A stretch of DNA of 64,000 nucleotides from Amaricoccus sp003258405 (GCF_043226085.1 NZ_CP171225.1:2976001-3040000), one strand, 5' to 3'. Shown: positions 1 through 9,594, counted from the first letter of the stretch. Notes: generated by a model not told the origin, from the letters alone. Numbers and translations are program-made.

Positions 1-720
1 GAGGTCGGAGAGCTCGCGATCGAGGCGGGCGACGGTCGCGGAGACGGCGCGGGCGCGGGGCAGGGTGAGCATCGCCATGCTCTTGTAGGTCTCGATCTCG
101 AGCACGCGCTGGACCACGCGGCCGACGCGGGTCGGGGTGGTGTCGGGGCGGGCGAGGACGGCGAAGCGGGTGTGGCCGTGCTCGTCGATCTGGAAATCGC
201 CCGCGACCACGGCGCTGCTGTCGGCAACCGCGCTGACCGAGAGGCTTTCGGGGACGAACCAGCTCGGGAAGTAGCGCGCCATGGTCTTTTCGCGATCCTC
301 GGGGGCGACGGACATCACCTCGACGATGCAGGAGGTCACCACCTTGCCCGGGGCCTCGGAGAGCCAGTCGCGGGGAAAGAGGTTGAAGAGCTCGCCGGCG
401 AAGGCATCCGCCTGCTGCTCGGGGGCGAAGAGGGTGTAGGTGACGAACTCGGTATGCTGCTCCCACTTCAGGGTGCCGCGGCCCAGACGGCCGAAATAGT
501 GGTCGGCGCCGGGGGGCGGATGCGGGGCGCCGTGGCGGTCGAGCAGGGCGATGAGATGGGCGCGATCCTCGGAGCGGTCGCGCTCGGCGGCGTTCTCGAG
601 CTTCTTGATCGCGAGATACATCGCCCGGCAGGGCGGATCGAGCACCGGGAAGGGGCGGGCATGCAACTCGTTGGCGAGCGCGTATCGCATCGGATGGTCG
701 GGTAGCGGGTTCTGCGCCAT
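1..720 (-). CDS. DUF3422 family protein (partial, C-terminus outside window)
   Basis: The reading frame starts at the ATG at 718-720 and stays open to the window edge, so about 240 N-terminal residues are visible. The product opens MAQNPLPDHPMRYALANELH and continues with HARPFP, the N-terminal signature of the DUF3422 family of uncharacterised alphaproteobacterial proteins. Family members usually end in two C-terminal membrane helices, which would lie beyond the window. The function of the family is unknown. It is the first gene on this strand after a 260-bp non-coding gap, so it probably has its own promoter in 721-981. Confidence 0.8.
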   Translation of the reverse strand, partial: MAQNPLPDHPMRYALANELHARPFPVLDPPCRAMYLAIKKLENAAERDRSEDRAHLIALLDRHGAPHPPPGADHYFGRLGRGTLKWEQHTEFVTYTLFAPEQQADAFAGELFNLFPRDWLSEAPGKVVTSCIVEVMSVAPEDREKTMARYFPSWFVPESLSVSAVADSSAVVAGDFQIDEHGHTRFAVLARPDTTPTRVGRVVQRVLEIETYKSMAMLTLPRARAVSATVARLDRELSDL

Positions 721-981
721 GAAAGCTCCGGAATCTCGGCGGCGGGCAGTCTGGCATGGCCGGCCCCCCTTTTCCTACCACGGGCCGCAGGCGCGGCACA
801 GGGGCGTGGTTTGCTGTGGCCGGGCGGCAACTCCACGGGGGGTGGAGGGGGCGTGAAATCGGGCGTTTCACCGTGAAAATCGAAAAACGGCTTTGAAATT
901 GCTCGATTTTCGTAGTTAACATATCATGAATGGCGGGCGGGGCGGCGTTTTGCGCCGGGCCCGCACGGCAGGGCCGCGGGG

Positions 982-1401
982 ATGACCTCCGGCTTGCGGA
1001 CGGGGCCCTCGAAGCCTAATCCTGCCGGGATGCTGGTGCTTGAACATGTCCTCACCGACCGGGGCTCGAAATATGCCGTTTCCGGCGGGCCCGCGGGCTC
1101 GGCCGAGGCGGCGCGCGCCTTCGTGACGGAGCTCAAGCGGCGGAAGAAATTCGCCAGGGCCACGCACAATTCCTGGGGGCTCCTCTGCGACGAGGGGCCG
1201 CTCAAGAACGACGACGGGGAGAGCGGCGCGGGGATGGTGATCCTGCGGATGCTCGAACGCGAGGGGCTGCGCGACCATGTTGTGGTGGTCACGCGCTGGT
1301 ATGGCGGCAAGCACCTGGGCGGCGACCGCTTCCGGCATGTGCAGGAGGCGGTGCGGGCTTATGTGGAGGCGTTGGGGAAGGAGGGGGAATGCGTCAATTA
1401 G
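982..1401 (+). CDS. IMPACT/YigZ (UPF0029) family protein, short form
   Basis: A 139-residue protein with the UPF0029/IMPACT N-terminal domain. The diagnostic stretch RWYGGKHLGGDRF lies near residues 103-115, preceded by a DGE/SGAG segment near residues 74-80. Longer YigZ proteins add a second C-terminal domain, which is absent here. The ATG at 982 has a purine-rich GCGGGG just upstream; an internal methionine at 1030 is a possible alternative start. The precise biochemical role of bacterial members is not established. The gene ends where base composition changes sharply to AT-rich, so its 3' end may have been trimmed by the neighbouring insertion. Confidence 0.75.
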   Translation: MTSGLRTGPSKPNPAGMLVLEHVLTDRGSKYAVSGGPAGSAEAARAFVTELKRRKKFARATHNSWGLLCDEGPLKNDDGESGAGMVILRMLEREGLRDHVVVVTRWYGGKHLGGDRFRHVQEAVRAYVEALGKEGECVN

Positions 1402-1471
1402 CTTTCGACATGGCCATAAAAATATCCCTCCAATTATATTGATCGTGTATTTGGAGGTATATAGATTTCAT

Positions 1472-3085
1472 TTATCTTCTATTAAATATGCAATCCTCAA
1501 GTTCCTTAAATACCGGAAGATCTTCTGTAATGTATTTCGATATGGATAATTTAAATATCTCGGAATTTATGTTGTGTATTATGCCGCATATGTTCTTTAT
1601 ATTATTGGTTGAATCTTTGACATTCTGATTGTTTATGTCGGTGACAAACATATCATACGCTAATTCGTCGAAATTGAGATTTTCTGCAGAGCAATAGGCT
1701 TTCAAAACGTCTTTATCGTACAGATAGTTCTCTATTTCCCATCTCTTTAGAACTCTATGACTTTTTTCATTTGTCCTGAGGTAAGTTTGGCGGTCGCTTT
1801 CAGATGTTTCCTTACCAGACGCCATATCTCGGTCTTTGAGAACCCAGATTTTCATAGAGGGAAATACCTTGCCAATTATAGCAAGTGCGATTGCGGCTCT
1901 CTGCTCGGGCTCGGTATTCCCTCCACTTGAGATAAAGAGAGTGTCGGGATGGGATGTGGCAAAGATGTTATTAAACACCTGAGCATCCAAGCCTCTCTCC
2001 CGGCCACCCGCTCCGGGCTCTGCTCTTCCCTCGCAATACACGATTACCGAGGGGCAGACGAGTTCAGCCAAGTCATCCAATGCAATTGAAAATAGCTCGC
2101 GCCATGTCCCAGCACTAACTTTTACCGGCTGCAATGTGTATGCCCTAGACGCAAGTTCATACTCGGGCCGAAAATAAATAATCTGACAGCGATCTCTCAT
2201 GTTGGTTTGTAAGGCGCGCAGAAATCCTATGCTGTGGGTGGTTAGCCAAATCTGACACTCTGGCCCCACTAAGCGATCAATCTCAGATAGCAATTTACCT
2301 TGTATTGATGTATTGATGTGGAGTTCTGGCTCATCTATGAGGAACACTGTGTCTGTATAAGTATTTTTCCGGAGATATAAATCTAGAAGGATGTCTACTA
2401 CCTCTTTTTCACCGGATGAAAGTACATTAAACTCAAATTCTCCGGGATGATCCGATTTTTTAAAGTATAAAGTGCCTTCGTTTCCTTCAACGTTTCCGAG
2501 GCTGAAAATCTCAAGATCTAGACAGCTCTTGATGGAGTTATTGAGGTCGCCAATAATTTTTGCTTTCGCTTCGCTGGGCCTTAGATCGTTTTCGTCACGG
2601 TAACGGTTGAAGGTCGCATAAAGACGACGGTAATTTTCTTCCATCTTTGAATCGAGAGCGGAGGCATCAGCAGCGCCATATGAGTTCAATCTAATTTCAG
2701 GAACAGATCTAGTTTCGGAAATCTTAAGTTCTTCATTGTACCTATATGGACTTCGGAATGAAAAAATAGTATTTTCTGTACCGGTTTTTTGTTTTGAGGT
2801 GAAAATGGATTGAAATGATCCAGATGTAAATTTTATCTCGATTTGCTGCAACGCATCGAAGTACATTTTTCTTGTCATTGAGTGGTAGTCGTTACTGCGG
2901 TTGCCACCCCGTCCAATGGGGCTATATGCTTTTGCGTAGAACAATAGCCCATCTAATACGCTGCTCTTGCCGCATCCATTTGGTCCCACCAAGGCGACAA
3001 TCCTCGCAGGATTATCTCCTAGATCGATGGTCAGATCATGGAATCGTTTGTACCCATTCTTTAGGCGTATTTTAGATATACGCAT
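1472..3085 (-). CDS. AAA ATPase with TOPRIM-like C-terminus (OLD/DUF4435-like)
   Basis: A protein of about 537 residues. Walker A is GPNGCGKSS near residues 34-42. An ABC-like signature (LSSGEKE) and Walker B (VFLIDEPELH), followed by an LTTHS switch segment, come in the middle. The last third has features of a TOPRIM-like fold: VIVYCEGRA, then a VLKDRD acidic motif and WEIENYL. This layout matches OLD-family nucleases and DUF4435-containing ATPases, several of which act in anti-phage defence; that role is inferred here. The ATG at 3085 has GAGG with good spacing, while the TTG at 3088 is too close to it. The gene is strikingly AT-rich with AT-rich flanks, unlike everything around it, which indicates recent transfer. 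Confidence 0.8.
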   Translation of the reverse strand: MRISKIRLKNGYKRFHDLTIDLGDNPARIVALVGPNGCGKSSVLDGLLFYAKAYSPIGRGGNRSNDYHSMTRKMYFDALQQIEIKFTSGSFQSIFTSKQKTGTENTIFSFRSPYRYNEELKISETRSVPEIRLNSYGAADASALDSKMEENYRRLYATFNRYRDENDLRPSEAKAKIIGDLNNSIKSCLDLEIFSLGNVEGNEGTLYFKKSDHPGEFEFNVLSSGEKEVVDILLDLYLRKNTYTDTVFLIDEPELHINTSIQGKLLSEIDRLVGPECQIWLTTHSIGFLRALQTNMRDRCQIIYFRPEYELASRAYTLQPVKVSAGTWRELFSIALDDLAELVCPSVIVYCEGRAEPGAGGRERGLDAQVFNNIFATSHPDTLFISSGGNTEPEQRAAIALAIIGKVFPSMKIWVLKDRDMASGKETSESDRQTYLRTNEKSHRVLKRWEIENYLYDKDVLKAYCSAENLNFDELAYDMFVTDINNQNVKDSTNNIKNICGIIHNINSEIFKLSISKYITEDLPVFKELEDCIFNRR

Positions 3086-3165
3086 CAATTACCTCGTTAT
3101 ATTTTCCATATACGAATTAGCATGAAAAATTAATTTAATTCGTGTTCTGTCTATTTGCACTCCCC

Positions 3166-4305
3166 TCACCCGATCCGCCTCACCTCCCCCTCCGGTGCGC
3201 CCGCGTCGTCGCTGAAGTCGACGGCTTCGAGGCGGCGGGCGCGGAGAGAGGCCTTGTCGGCGGAGATGCGGATTTCCTCGACGTCGCGCTGGGCCTGCGT
3301 GAAGTGGCGCTCGAGGTTGCCGACGCGGCCCATCATGCGCTCGATGTCGCGGTGGAGCGCGCCGAGCTCGCGGCGGATGGCGTGGGCCTCGGCGCGGAGG
3401 CGGGTGTCCTTCAGCACGGCGCGCAGCGTGTGGAGCGTCGCCATGCAGGTGGTGGGCGAGACGATCCAGACGCGGGCCTCGAAGCCCTCGCGGACGATCT
3501 CGCCGAAGCGGGCGTGGAGCTCGGCGTAGACCGCCTCGGAGGGCAGGAACATGAGCGCACCTTCGGCCGTCTCGCCCTCGATCACGTATTTCTCGGCGAT
3601 GGCGCGGATGTGGCTGCGGAGGGCGGCGCGCATCTGGCGGCGGGCCTCGTTGGTTTCCGAGGGCGTGCTGGCGTTGACGAGGGCCTCGTAGGGTTCGAGC
3701 GGGAATTTCGCGTCGATGACGATGGGGCCCGGCGGATGCGGCATCTCGATGACGCAATCGGCGCGGGTGCCGTTGGAGAGGGTCTTCTGGAAGCTCACCG
3801 CGTCGGGGGGGAGCGCCTTGGTGACGATCTCGCGGAGCTGGATCTCGCCGAAGGCGCCGCGGGTCTGCTTGTTGGAGAGGATGTCCTGGAGGCCGAGCAC
3901 GTCGCCGGAGAGCTTCTCGATGCGGGTCTGGGCCTTGTCGATGACCTGGAGGCGCTGCTGGAGCTCGCCGAGCGAGTGGGCGGTGCGCTGGGCGGAGCGG
4001 CCGAGGGTTTCGCCGAGCCCTTGCGTGACCTCGGCGAGGCGGCGTTCCATCGCCTCGGACATCCTTGCCTGGGCGGCGGCCTGGGCGTCGGCGACGTGGG
4101 TGAGGCCGCCGTAGAGCTGGTTCTGGCCGTCGTTGAGCGCGCGGACGGCGCCGTCGAGGTCGGCGAGGTGGCGGGCGAGGGGCTCGACGCTGCGCGCGGT
4201 GCGGCCGGCGGCCCGGATGAGGGCGAGCGCGAGGGCGGCGGCGGCGAGGGCGGCCCAGAGGCGGGGGTCGGAGAGCTGGAGCGGCGTGCCGGCGATCTCG
4301 ATCAT
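3166..4305 (-). CDS. rmuC: DNA recombination protein RmuC
   Basis: A 379-residue RmuC-family protein: an N-terminal membrane segment (residues about 10-25), a long helical or coiled-coil region (about 30-130), then the conserved nuclease-like core, including VIDAKFPLEPYEAL and AEGALMFLPSEAVYAELH. RmuC limits recombination at inverted repeats in E. coli. The start at 4305 is chosen because it overlaps the mutL stop as ATGA; a longer frame to 4374 would run into mutL. The pairing of mutL and rmuC puts two genome-maintenance genes in one transcript. Confidence 0.88.
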   Translation of the reverse strand: MIEIAGTPLQLSDPRLWAALAAAALALALIRAAGRTARSVEPLARHLADLDGAVRALNDGQNQLYGGLTHVADAQAAAQARMSEAMERRLAEVTQGLGETLGRSAQRTAHSLGELQQRLQVIDKAQTRIEKLSGDVLGLQDILSNKQTRGAFGEIQLREIVTKALPPDAVSFQKTLSNGTRADCVIEMPHPPGPIVIDAKFPLEPYEALVNASTPSETNEARRQMRAALRSHIRAIAEKYVIEGETAEGALMFLPSEAVYAELHARFGEIVREGFEARVWIVSPTTCMATLHTLRAVLKDTRLRAEAHAIRRELGALHRDIERMMGRVGNLERHFTQAQRDVEEIRISADKASLRARRLEAVDFSDDAGAPEGEVRRIG

Positions 4306-6161
4306 CGGCGCCCGAAGAGCCGTTCGATGTCGTGGAGCTTGAGCTCGACATAGGTGGGGCGGCCGTGGTTGCACTGGCCGGAGAGGGGCGTGGCTTCCAT
4401 CTCGCGCAGCAGCGCGTTCATTTCCTGGGCGCTCATGCGGCGGCCGGAGCGGACGGAGCCGTGGCAGGCCATGCGGCTCAGGATCGCGTCGATGCGGGCC
4501 TCGAGGCCGCCGGCGGCGGTGCCTTCGGCCAGCGCGTCGGCAATGTCGGCGAGGAGCGCGCGGCCGTCGACCTCGCCGAGGATGGCCGGGGTTTCGCGCA
4601 GGCAGACGGCGTTGCCGCCGAAGGGTTCGAGGGCGAGGCCGAGGGCGGCGAGGTCCTCGGCCGCGTCGAGCAGGCGCGCGGTGGCGGCCTCGTCGAGCTC
4701 GACCACTTCGGGGATGAGCAGCATCTGGCCCGGCACGCCGCTTGCCGCGCGCTGGGCCTTGAGGCGTTCGTAGACGAGGCGTTCGTGGGCGGCGTGCTGG
4801 TCGACGATCACCATGCCGTCGCCGGTCTGGGCGACGACGTAGTTCTCGTGGATCTGGGCGCGGGCGACGCCGAGGGGGAGGTCGAGGGGTTCGGGCCGGG
4901 TCTCCGGGTCGGGGGCGTCCTCGGGCTCCGCGGGCAGCTCCTCGACGCGGCCGGACCAGAGCGCGCGGGTGAAGAGCGCGGCGGTGCCGGGTGCGGGGCG
5001 CGCCGGGGCCTGGGCGCCCGACCAGGCGGGGCGGTAGGGCGCGGAGGGCTGGTCCGTCTCGGGGCGGAAGGCGCCGAGCATGCCGATGCCGGTGGTGGTG
5101 GCGCCGCGGTGCCCGGCCCCGGCGAGCGCCTGTTTCAGCGCGCCCACCACGAGGCCGCGCACGAGGCCGGGGTCGCGGAAGCGGACCTCGGCCTTGGCGG
5201 GGTGGACGTTCACGTCGACGAGATCGGGCGGCACGTCGAGGAAGAGGGCGGCGACCGGGTGGCGGTCGCGGGAGAGCACGTCCATGTAGGCCGCGCGCAG
5301 GGCGCCGAGCAGCAGGCGGTCGCGGACCGGGCGGCCGTTGACGAAGAGGTATTGCGCCACCGCCGCGCCGCGCGAGTAGGTGGGGAGGGCGGCATAGCCG
5401 GTGAGGCGGAGGCCCTCGCGGGTGCTGTCGATCGCGAGCGCGTTCTCGGGGAACTCGGCGCCGATGATCGCGCCGAGCCGGCGGCCGAGGCCCTCGAAGA
5501 GGTCGCCCGGCTCGGCATCGAGGCGCAGGATCTGGCGCGGCGCGGCCGGGTCGGAGACATCCTGGAGCAGGATGGCGGTTTCGGGCGCGGCCATGGCGAG
5601 GCGGCGCACGGTGTCGTTGATCGCCTGCGCTTCCGCGCGGTCGGAGCGGAGGAACTTGAGCCGGGCGGGCGTGGCGGAGAAGAGGCCCTCGAGCTCGACC
5701 ACGGTGCCGCGGGCCAGCGCCGCGGGCCGGACGCTGCCGGTCGCCTCGCCGCGGACGGTGAGGCTCGCGGCCTCCGCCGCGCCCCGGGCGCGCGAGGTGA
5801 GCGTCAGCCGGCCGACGGCGCCGAGCGAGGGCAGCGCCTCGCCGCGGAAGCCGAAGGTGAGGATGTTGCTGAAATCGGTGCCGTCGAGCTTCGAGGTCGC
5901 GTGGCGCGAGAGCGCGAGGGGCAGCGCATCGGCCGGAATGCCGTGGCCGTCATCGCTCACCCGGATCAGCCGCTTGCCGCCATCGGCATAGGCGATCTCG
6001 ATCCGGGTCGCGCCCGCATCGAGGGAATTCTCGACGAGTTCCTTGATCGCGGAGGCCGGACGCTCGACAACCTCGCCCGCCGCGATGCGGTTCTGCGCCG
6101 CGGCGTCGAGTTGCCGGATCACCGGCAGGGCGGGCTCTATCTTGGGGCTCTCTGCGTTCAT
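4302..6161 (-). CDS. mutL: DNA mismatch repair protein MutL (with endonuclease motif)
   Basis: A 619-residue MutL. The N-terminal GHKL ATPase shows ENSLDAGAT, DDGHGI and GFRGEALPS. The C-terminal domain carries DQHAAHERLVYE, matching the DQHA(X)2E(X)4E metal-binding endonuclease motif, and later ACHGSVRSG and CNHGRP. It is therefore the nicking form found in bacteria without MutH. It acts with MutS after mismatch recognition. The gene overlaps rmuC downstream by 4 bp. A long antisense frame over the same DNA is a composition artefact. Confidence 0.95.
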   Translation of the reverse strand: MNAESPKIEPALPVIRQLDAAAQNRIAAGEVVERPASAIKELVENSLDAGATRIEIAYADGGKRLIRVSDDGHGIPADALPLALSRHATSKLDGTDFSNILTFGFRGEALPSLGAVGRLTLTSRARGAAEAASLTVRGEATGSVRPAALARGTVVELEGLFSATPARLKFLRSDRAEAQAINDTVRRLAMAAPETAILLQDVSDPAAPRQILRLDAEPGDLFEGLGRRLGAIIGAEFPENALAIDSTREGLRLTGYAALPTYSRGAAVAQYLFVNGRPVRDRLLLGALRAAYMDVLSRDRHPVAALFLDVPPDLVDVNVHPAKAEVRFRDPGLVRGLVVGALKQALAGAGHRGATTTGIGMLGAFRPETDQPSAPYRPAWSGAQAPARPAPGTAALFTRALWSGRVEELPAEPEDAPDPETRPEPLDLPLGVARAQIHENYVVAQTGDGMVIVDQHAAHERLVYERLKAQRAASGVPGQMLLIPEVVELDEAATARLLDAAEDLAALGLALEPFGGNAVCLRETPAILGEVDGRALLADIADALAEGTAAGGLEARIDAILSRMACHGSVRSGRRMSAQEMNALLREMEATPLSGQCNHGRPTYVELKLHDIERLFGRR

Positions 6162-6200
6162 GCCCCAAGGTCTAGCATGAAGCCATAGGCGCTTCCACGG

Positions 6201-7535
6201 TTAATTCGTGGAGCCGAGCGCCTCGGGGCGGCCGACGACGACGAAGGTGAGCGCGTCCGGATCGAGCAGGCGGTGCGCGACGCGATTGACGTCCTCGAGG
6301 CTCACCGCCTCGACGAGATCGTTGCGGCGGTTGACGTATTCGCGGTCGAGGCCGGCGGCCTGGAGGCCGAGGAGCAGGTAGGCGATCTGGCCGTTGCCGT
6401 CGAAGCGGAGGGGCCATGCCCCGGTGAGGTAGCGCTTGGCTGCGGCGAGCTCTTCGGCGCTCACGCCCTCGCCGGCCATGCGGGCCCATTCCTCGCGGAC
6501 GATGTCGATGGCCTGGGCCGCGACGGCGTTGGCGCTCGAGAAGCTGCCGATCCAGATCTCGCCGAAATCGCCGGTGAAGAGATAGGTGTAGATGCCGTAG
6601 GTGAGGCCGCGCTTCTCGCGCACCTCGGTGGTCAGCCGCGAGCCGAAACCGCCGCCGCCGAGGATGTGGTCGAGCACGAAGGCCGGGATGAAATCCGGGT
6701 CGTCGCGGGGCAGGCCGCGCTGGCCGAAGACGACGGTCGATTGCGGGGTGTCGAGCTCGATCACCTCGAGGGAGCCGGCAAGCACCGGCTCGCCCTTCGG
6801 CGGCAGCGGCGGACCCGATTCGGGCAGATCGCCGAAGATCCGGTCGAGGAGCGGGCCGAGCTCGGCGGCGGTGATGTCGCCGACCACCGCCACCTGCAGC
6901 CGGTCGCGCACCATCGTGGCGGCATGGGCGGCGGTCACATCCTCGGGCGTGAGGGCTGCGACCGTCTCGGGCGTGCCGTCGTCGGGGCGCCCGTAGGGGT
7001 GGCCCTCCGGGGCGACGCGGGCATAGAAGGCCTGGCGGGCGATGGTGCCGGGGTCTTCGGCCCCGGCCGCGACGGAGGCGGCGAGCTGGGCCTTGACGCG
7101 GGCGAAGGCGGCCGGGTCGAACCGGGGGGCGACGAGCGCGTCGCGGAAGAGCGCAAGGCTCTCGTCCCGGCCCTCGCTCAGCACATGGGCCGAAACCGAG
7201 ATGTCGTCGCGGGAGGCGCTGAAGCCGAACTGCGCCGCCTGGGCCTCGCGGGCCTCGGCGAAGGCGACCGCATCGCGCGAGCCCGATCCTTCCTCGAGGA
7301 GGCCCGCCATCAGCGCGGCGGCGCCGGCCTTGCCCTCCGGATCGAGCGCCGCGCCGCCCAGGAAGCGGGCCTCGAGCGCGAGCATCGGGATGGTGTGTTC
7401 CTCGTAGAGCCAGGCGGTGATGCCGCCGGGCGAGGTGACTTCCTGGATCTCGATCTCCGCCCGCGCGGGCGGGGCGAGCCAGACGAGGAGCAGGACGAGG
7501 AGGGGCGCGAGGGCCGGGGCGCGGCGCGGGCTCAT
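6201..7535 (-). CDS. M16 family peptidase-like protein, non-catalytic subunit
   Basis: A 444-residue secreted protein with a Sec signal peptide (residues about 1-26, ending PARA). It has the M16 fold, but the zinc site HxxEH is missing: the equivalent region reads ALMAGLLEEGS. Such inactive members pair with an active M16 subunit, as in the mitochondrial processing peptidase family. The active partner lies immediately upstream and overlaps it by 4 bp (ATGA at 7532-7535), so the two probably form a periplasmic heterodimer. Substrates cannot be predicted from the sequence. Confidence 0.85.
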   Translation of the reverse strand: MSPRRAPALAPLLVLLLVWLAPPARAEIEIQEVTSPGGITAWLYEEHTIPMLALEARFLGGAALDPEGKAGAAALMAGLLEEGSGSRDAVAFAEAREAQAAQFGFSASRDDISVSAHVLSEGRDESLALFRDALVAPRFDPAAFARVKAQLAASVAAGAEDPGTIARQAFYARVAPEGHPYGRPDDGTPETVAALTPEDVTAAHAATMVRDRLQVAVVGDITAAELGPLLDRIFGDLPESGPPLPPKGEPVLAGSLEVIELDTPQSTVVFGQRGLPRDDPDFIPAFVLDHILGGGGFGSRLTTEVREKRGLTYGIYTYLFTGDFGEIWIGSFSSANAVAAQAIDIVREEWARMAGEGVSAEELAAAKRYLTGAWPLRFDGNGQIAYLLLGLQAAGLDREYVNRRNDLVEAVSLEDVNRVAHRLLDPDALTFVVVGRPEALGSTN

Positions 7536-8887
7536 TGCGTGACCTCGGGCGCGGGGGTGCGGGTCATCAGGGCGGTGACGGAGGCCTCGGGCCGGAAGAC
7601 CATGCGGGCGCAGGCCTGGACATCCTCGGCGGTGACGGCCTGGAGCAGGCCGGGCCAGGCCTCGACATCCTCGAGCGTGAGGCCGGAGGCGAGCGCGCTG
7701 CCGATGCGGTTGGCCCGCGCGTTCTGGCTGTCGAGCTCGTAGATCTCGGCGGCGCGGATGCGCTTGCGGGTGCGCTCGAGGCTCGCCGGGTCGGGGCCCT
7801 CGGCGATGAAGCTCGCGAGGAGCGCATCGAGCGCCTCTTCGGCGGTTTCGAGCGGGATGCCGGGTTTCGGCGCCACCCAGAGTGAGATGCTGCGGGGATC
7901 GAGGCTGGTGCTGGAATAGCTCGCGCCCGCCCCGACCGCGATGCCGTCGCCGAGCTCGAGCGCGCGGCCCATGACCGAGGTGATGCCGCTGCCGCCCAGA
8001 AGCTCGGTCATCACCTCGCAGGCCGCGGCCATCGCCTGATCGCCGGGGCGGCGGTTCGGGGCGAGGTAGAGGCGCGAGATCAGCGGGGTGCTGACGCGCG
8101 GATCGTCGAACGCCACCCGGCGCGCGGCGATGGGCGGCGGCTCCTGCGGGCGGCTGCGGGGCGCGATGGCGGGGTTGGCCGGGAGCGGGCCGAAGTGCTT
8201 CCGGGCCATCGCCTCGACCGCTTCGGGGGTCACGTCGCCGGCGACGACGAGGATCGCGTTGTTGGGGGCGTAATGGGCGCGGTAGAAGCCCATGGCCTTT
8301 TCCGCGTCATAGGCGGCGATTTCCTGCGGCCAGCCGATCACCGGGTTGCGGTAGGGGTGGTTGAGGTAGAGCGCGGCGTTGCGCGCCTCGAAGAACGGGC
8401 CGTCGGGGCTGCTCTCGACCACCTGCCGCCGCTCCTCCATCACCACGTCGCGCTCGGAGAGCACGCCCTCGGCGCCGGGGGCAAGGCCGGTCATCCGGTC
8501 GGCCTCCATGCCCATCATCAGGTCGAGCCGGTCGGCGGCGATGCGCTGGAAATAGGCGGTGGTGTCGGGGGTGGTGAAGGCGTTCTCGTCGCCGCCGTTC
8601 TCGGCGACGATGCGGCTGAACTCGCCATCGGCGAGGGTGTCGGTGGCCTTGAACATCAGGTGTTCGAGGAAATGCGCGATGCCCGACTGGCCGGGGGGCG
8701 AGTCGGCGGCGCCGACGCGATACCAGACCATCTGGGTCACGACCGGCGCCCGGTGATCCTCGATCACCACGCCGCGGAGGCCGTTCTCGAGGGTGAATTC
8801 CGAGATGCCGTCCTCCGCTCCGGCCGCGGCGCGCGGGGTGGCGGGCAGGAGGGCGAGGAGGCAGAGGGCGGCGGCTGTCTGGCGCAT
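7532..8887 (-). CDS. M16 family zinc metallopeptidase, catalytic subunit
   Basis: A 451-residue secreted peptidase. A signal peptide spans residues about 1-23, followed by an M16 N-terminal domain with HFLEH at residues 72-76, the inverted zinc motif HxxEH. The ATG at 8887 is preferred because it begins the signal peptide (MRQTAAALCLLALL); the frame is open to 8950, but that extension does not resemble the family. It is translationally coupled to the inactive M16 partner downstream. The pair is likely periplasmic or inner-membrane associated. Confidence 0.88.
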   Translation of the reverse strand: MRQTAAALCLLALLPATPRAAAGAEDGISEFTLENGLRGVVIEDHRAPVVTQMVWYRVGAADSPPGQSGIAHFLEHLMFKATDTLADGEFSRIVAENGGDENAFTTPDTTAYFQRIAADRLDLMMGMEADRMTGLAPGAEGVLSERDVVMEERRQVVESSPDGPFFEARNAALYLNHPYRNPVIGWPQEIAAYDAEKAMGFYRAHYAPNNAILVVAGDVTPEAVEAMARKHFGPLPANPAIAPRSRPQEPPPIAARRVAFDDPRVSTPLISRLYLAPNRRPGDQAMAAACEVMTELLGGSGITSVMGRALELGDGIAVGAGASYSSTSLDPRSISLWVAPKPGIPLETAEEALDALLASFIAEGPDPASLERTRKRIRAAEIYELDSQNARANRIGSALASGLTLEDVEAWPGLLQAVTAEDVQACARMVFRPEASVTALMTRTPAPEVTQ

Positions 8888-9003
8888 CGGGGGAGACTCC
8901 GGGAAGGTCTGCTCCCTCCGGTTGTGACAGGCCCCCCGGGGCACAAGCAAGCCCCGATTGCGTGAGGTCCGCGCGCGCCGGCGCGCGCGGCGTCGCGGCG
9001 GGC

Positions 9004-9537
9004 TCAGTTGTTTTCGAGAGCGCTCGGCGGCGGGGTCGAGACCTTCACGCCGCGGGCGCGCATTTCCTCGTAGACCGGCCCCGGATCGAGGATCATCGGG
9101 CGGTACATCATCTCGAGCTTGTCGCGCGAGAACATGCGCTCGAAGAAGAGGCCGTGCGAGACCGAGCGGTAGTCGGCGTCTTCGACCGCGAGTTTCGCCC
9201 GGATCTGCGGGTCGATCGGGCCCATGCGGGCGAGCAGCGGCGCGGCGCTCGCGGTGCCGGGCGGCGCCTCCCGGCCGGTGAGGCCCGCAACGGCGATGCG
9301 CTGGGGCTGGTAATCCACCCGGTTGGGCTGGCCGGGTGTGGGCGGCGGCAGCTCGGCGAGGTTCTGCGGGATCTCGAGCGGGCGGGTCGGCAGGACCATG
9401 AATTCGTCGGGCGTGCTGGTGACGCCGGAATTGCGGAGGATGCCCGCGAGCGAGCGGTTGCCGGTGCAGCCCGCGAGCGCGAGGGCCGCGGGCAGGAGCA
9501 CGAGGGCAAGGAGCGCTGTCGGTCTTGGTCTCAGCAT
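9004..9537 (-). CDS. DUF3035 lipoprotein (BamF-like)
   Basis: A 177-residue lipoprotein precursor. The signal peptide ends in a lipobox LAGC, with Cys near residue 24. Residues about 40-60 (STPDEFMVLPTRPLEIP) are typical of DUF3035, a Rhodobacterales family described as an accessory of the outer-membrane beta-barrel assembly machinery; that role is family knowledge and not visible here. It lies 57 bp downstream of lspA on the same strand. This is a sensible pairing, since LspA processes such lipoproteins. Confidence 0.82.
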   Translation of the reverse strand: MLRPRPTALLALVLLPAALALAGCTGNRSLAGILRNSGVTSTPDEFMVLPTRPLEIPQNLAELPPPTPGQPNRVDYQPQRIAVAGLTGREAPPGTASAAPLLARMGPIDPQIRAKLAVEDADYRSVSHGLFFERMFSRDKLEMMYRPMILDPGPVYEEMRARGVKVSTPPPSALENN

Positions 9538-9594
9538 GGCCGCGTCATATCCGGGTTCGGTCGGTCGAGTCTCTAGCGCACTCTCTCCGGGACG

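Noticed and set aside
4332..6188. A 618-codon plus-strand frame antisense to mutL
   Set aside because: Its translation is Gly/Ala/Glu-rich filler with no family features, while the opposite strand encodes a complete MutL.
8969..8990. GC-alternating palindrome after the DUF3035 gene as a special element
   Set aside because: It lies between the upstream M16 gene start and the DUF3035 stop, and is simple CG/GC repetition that arises easily at this composition.
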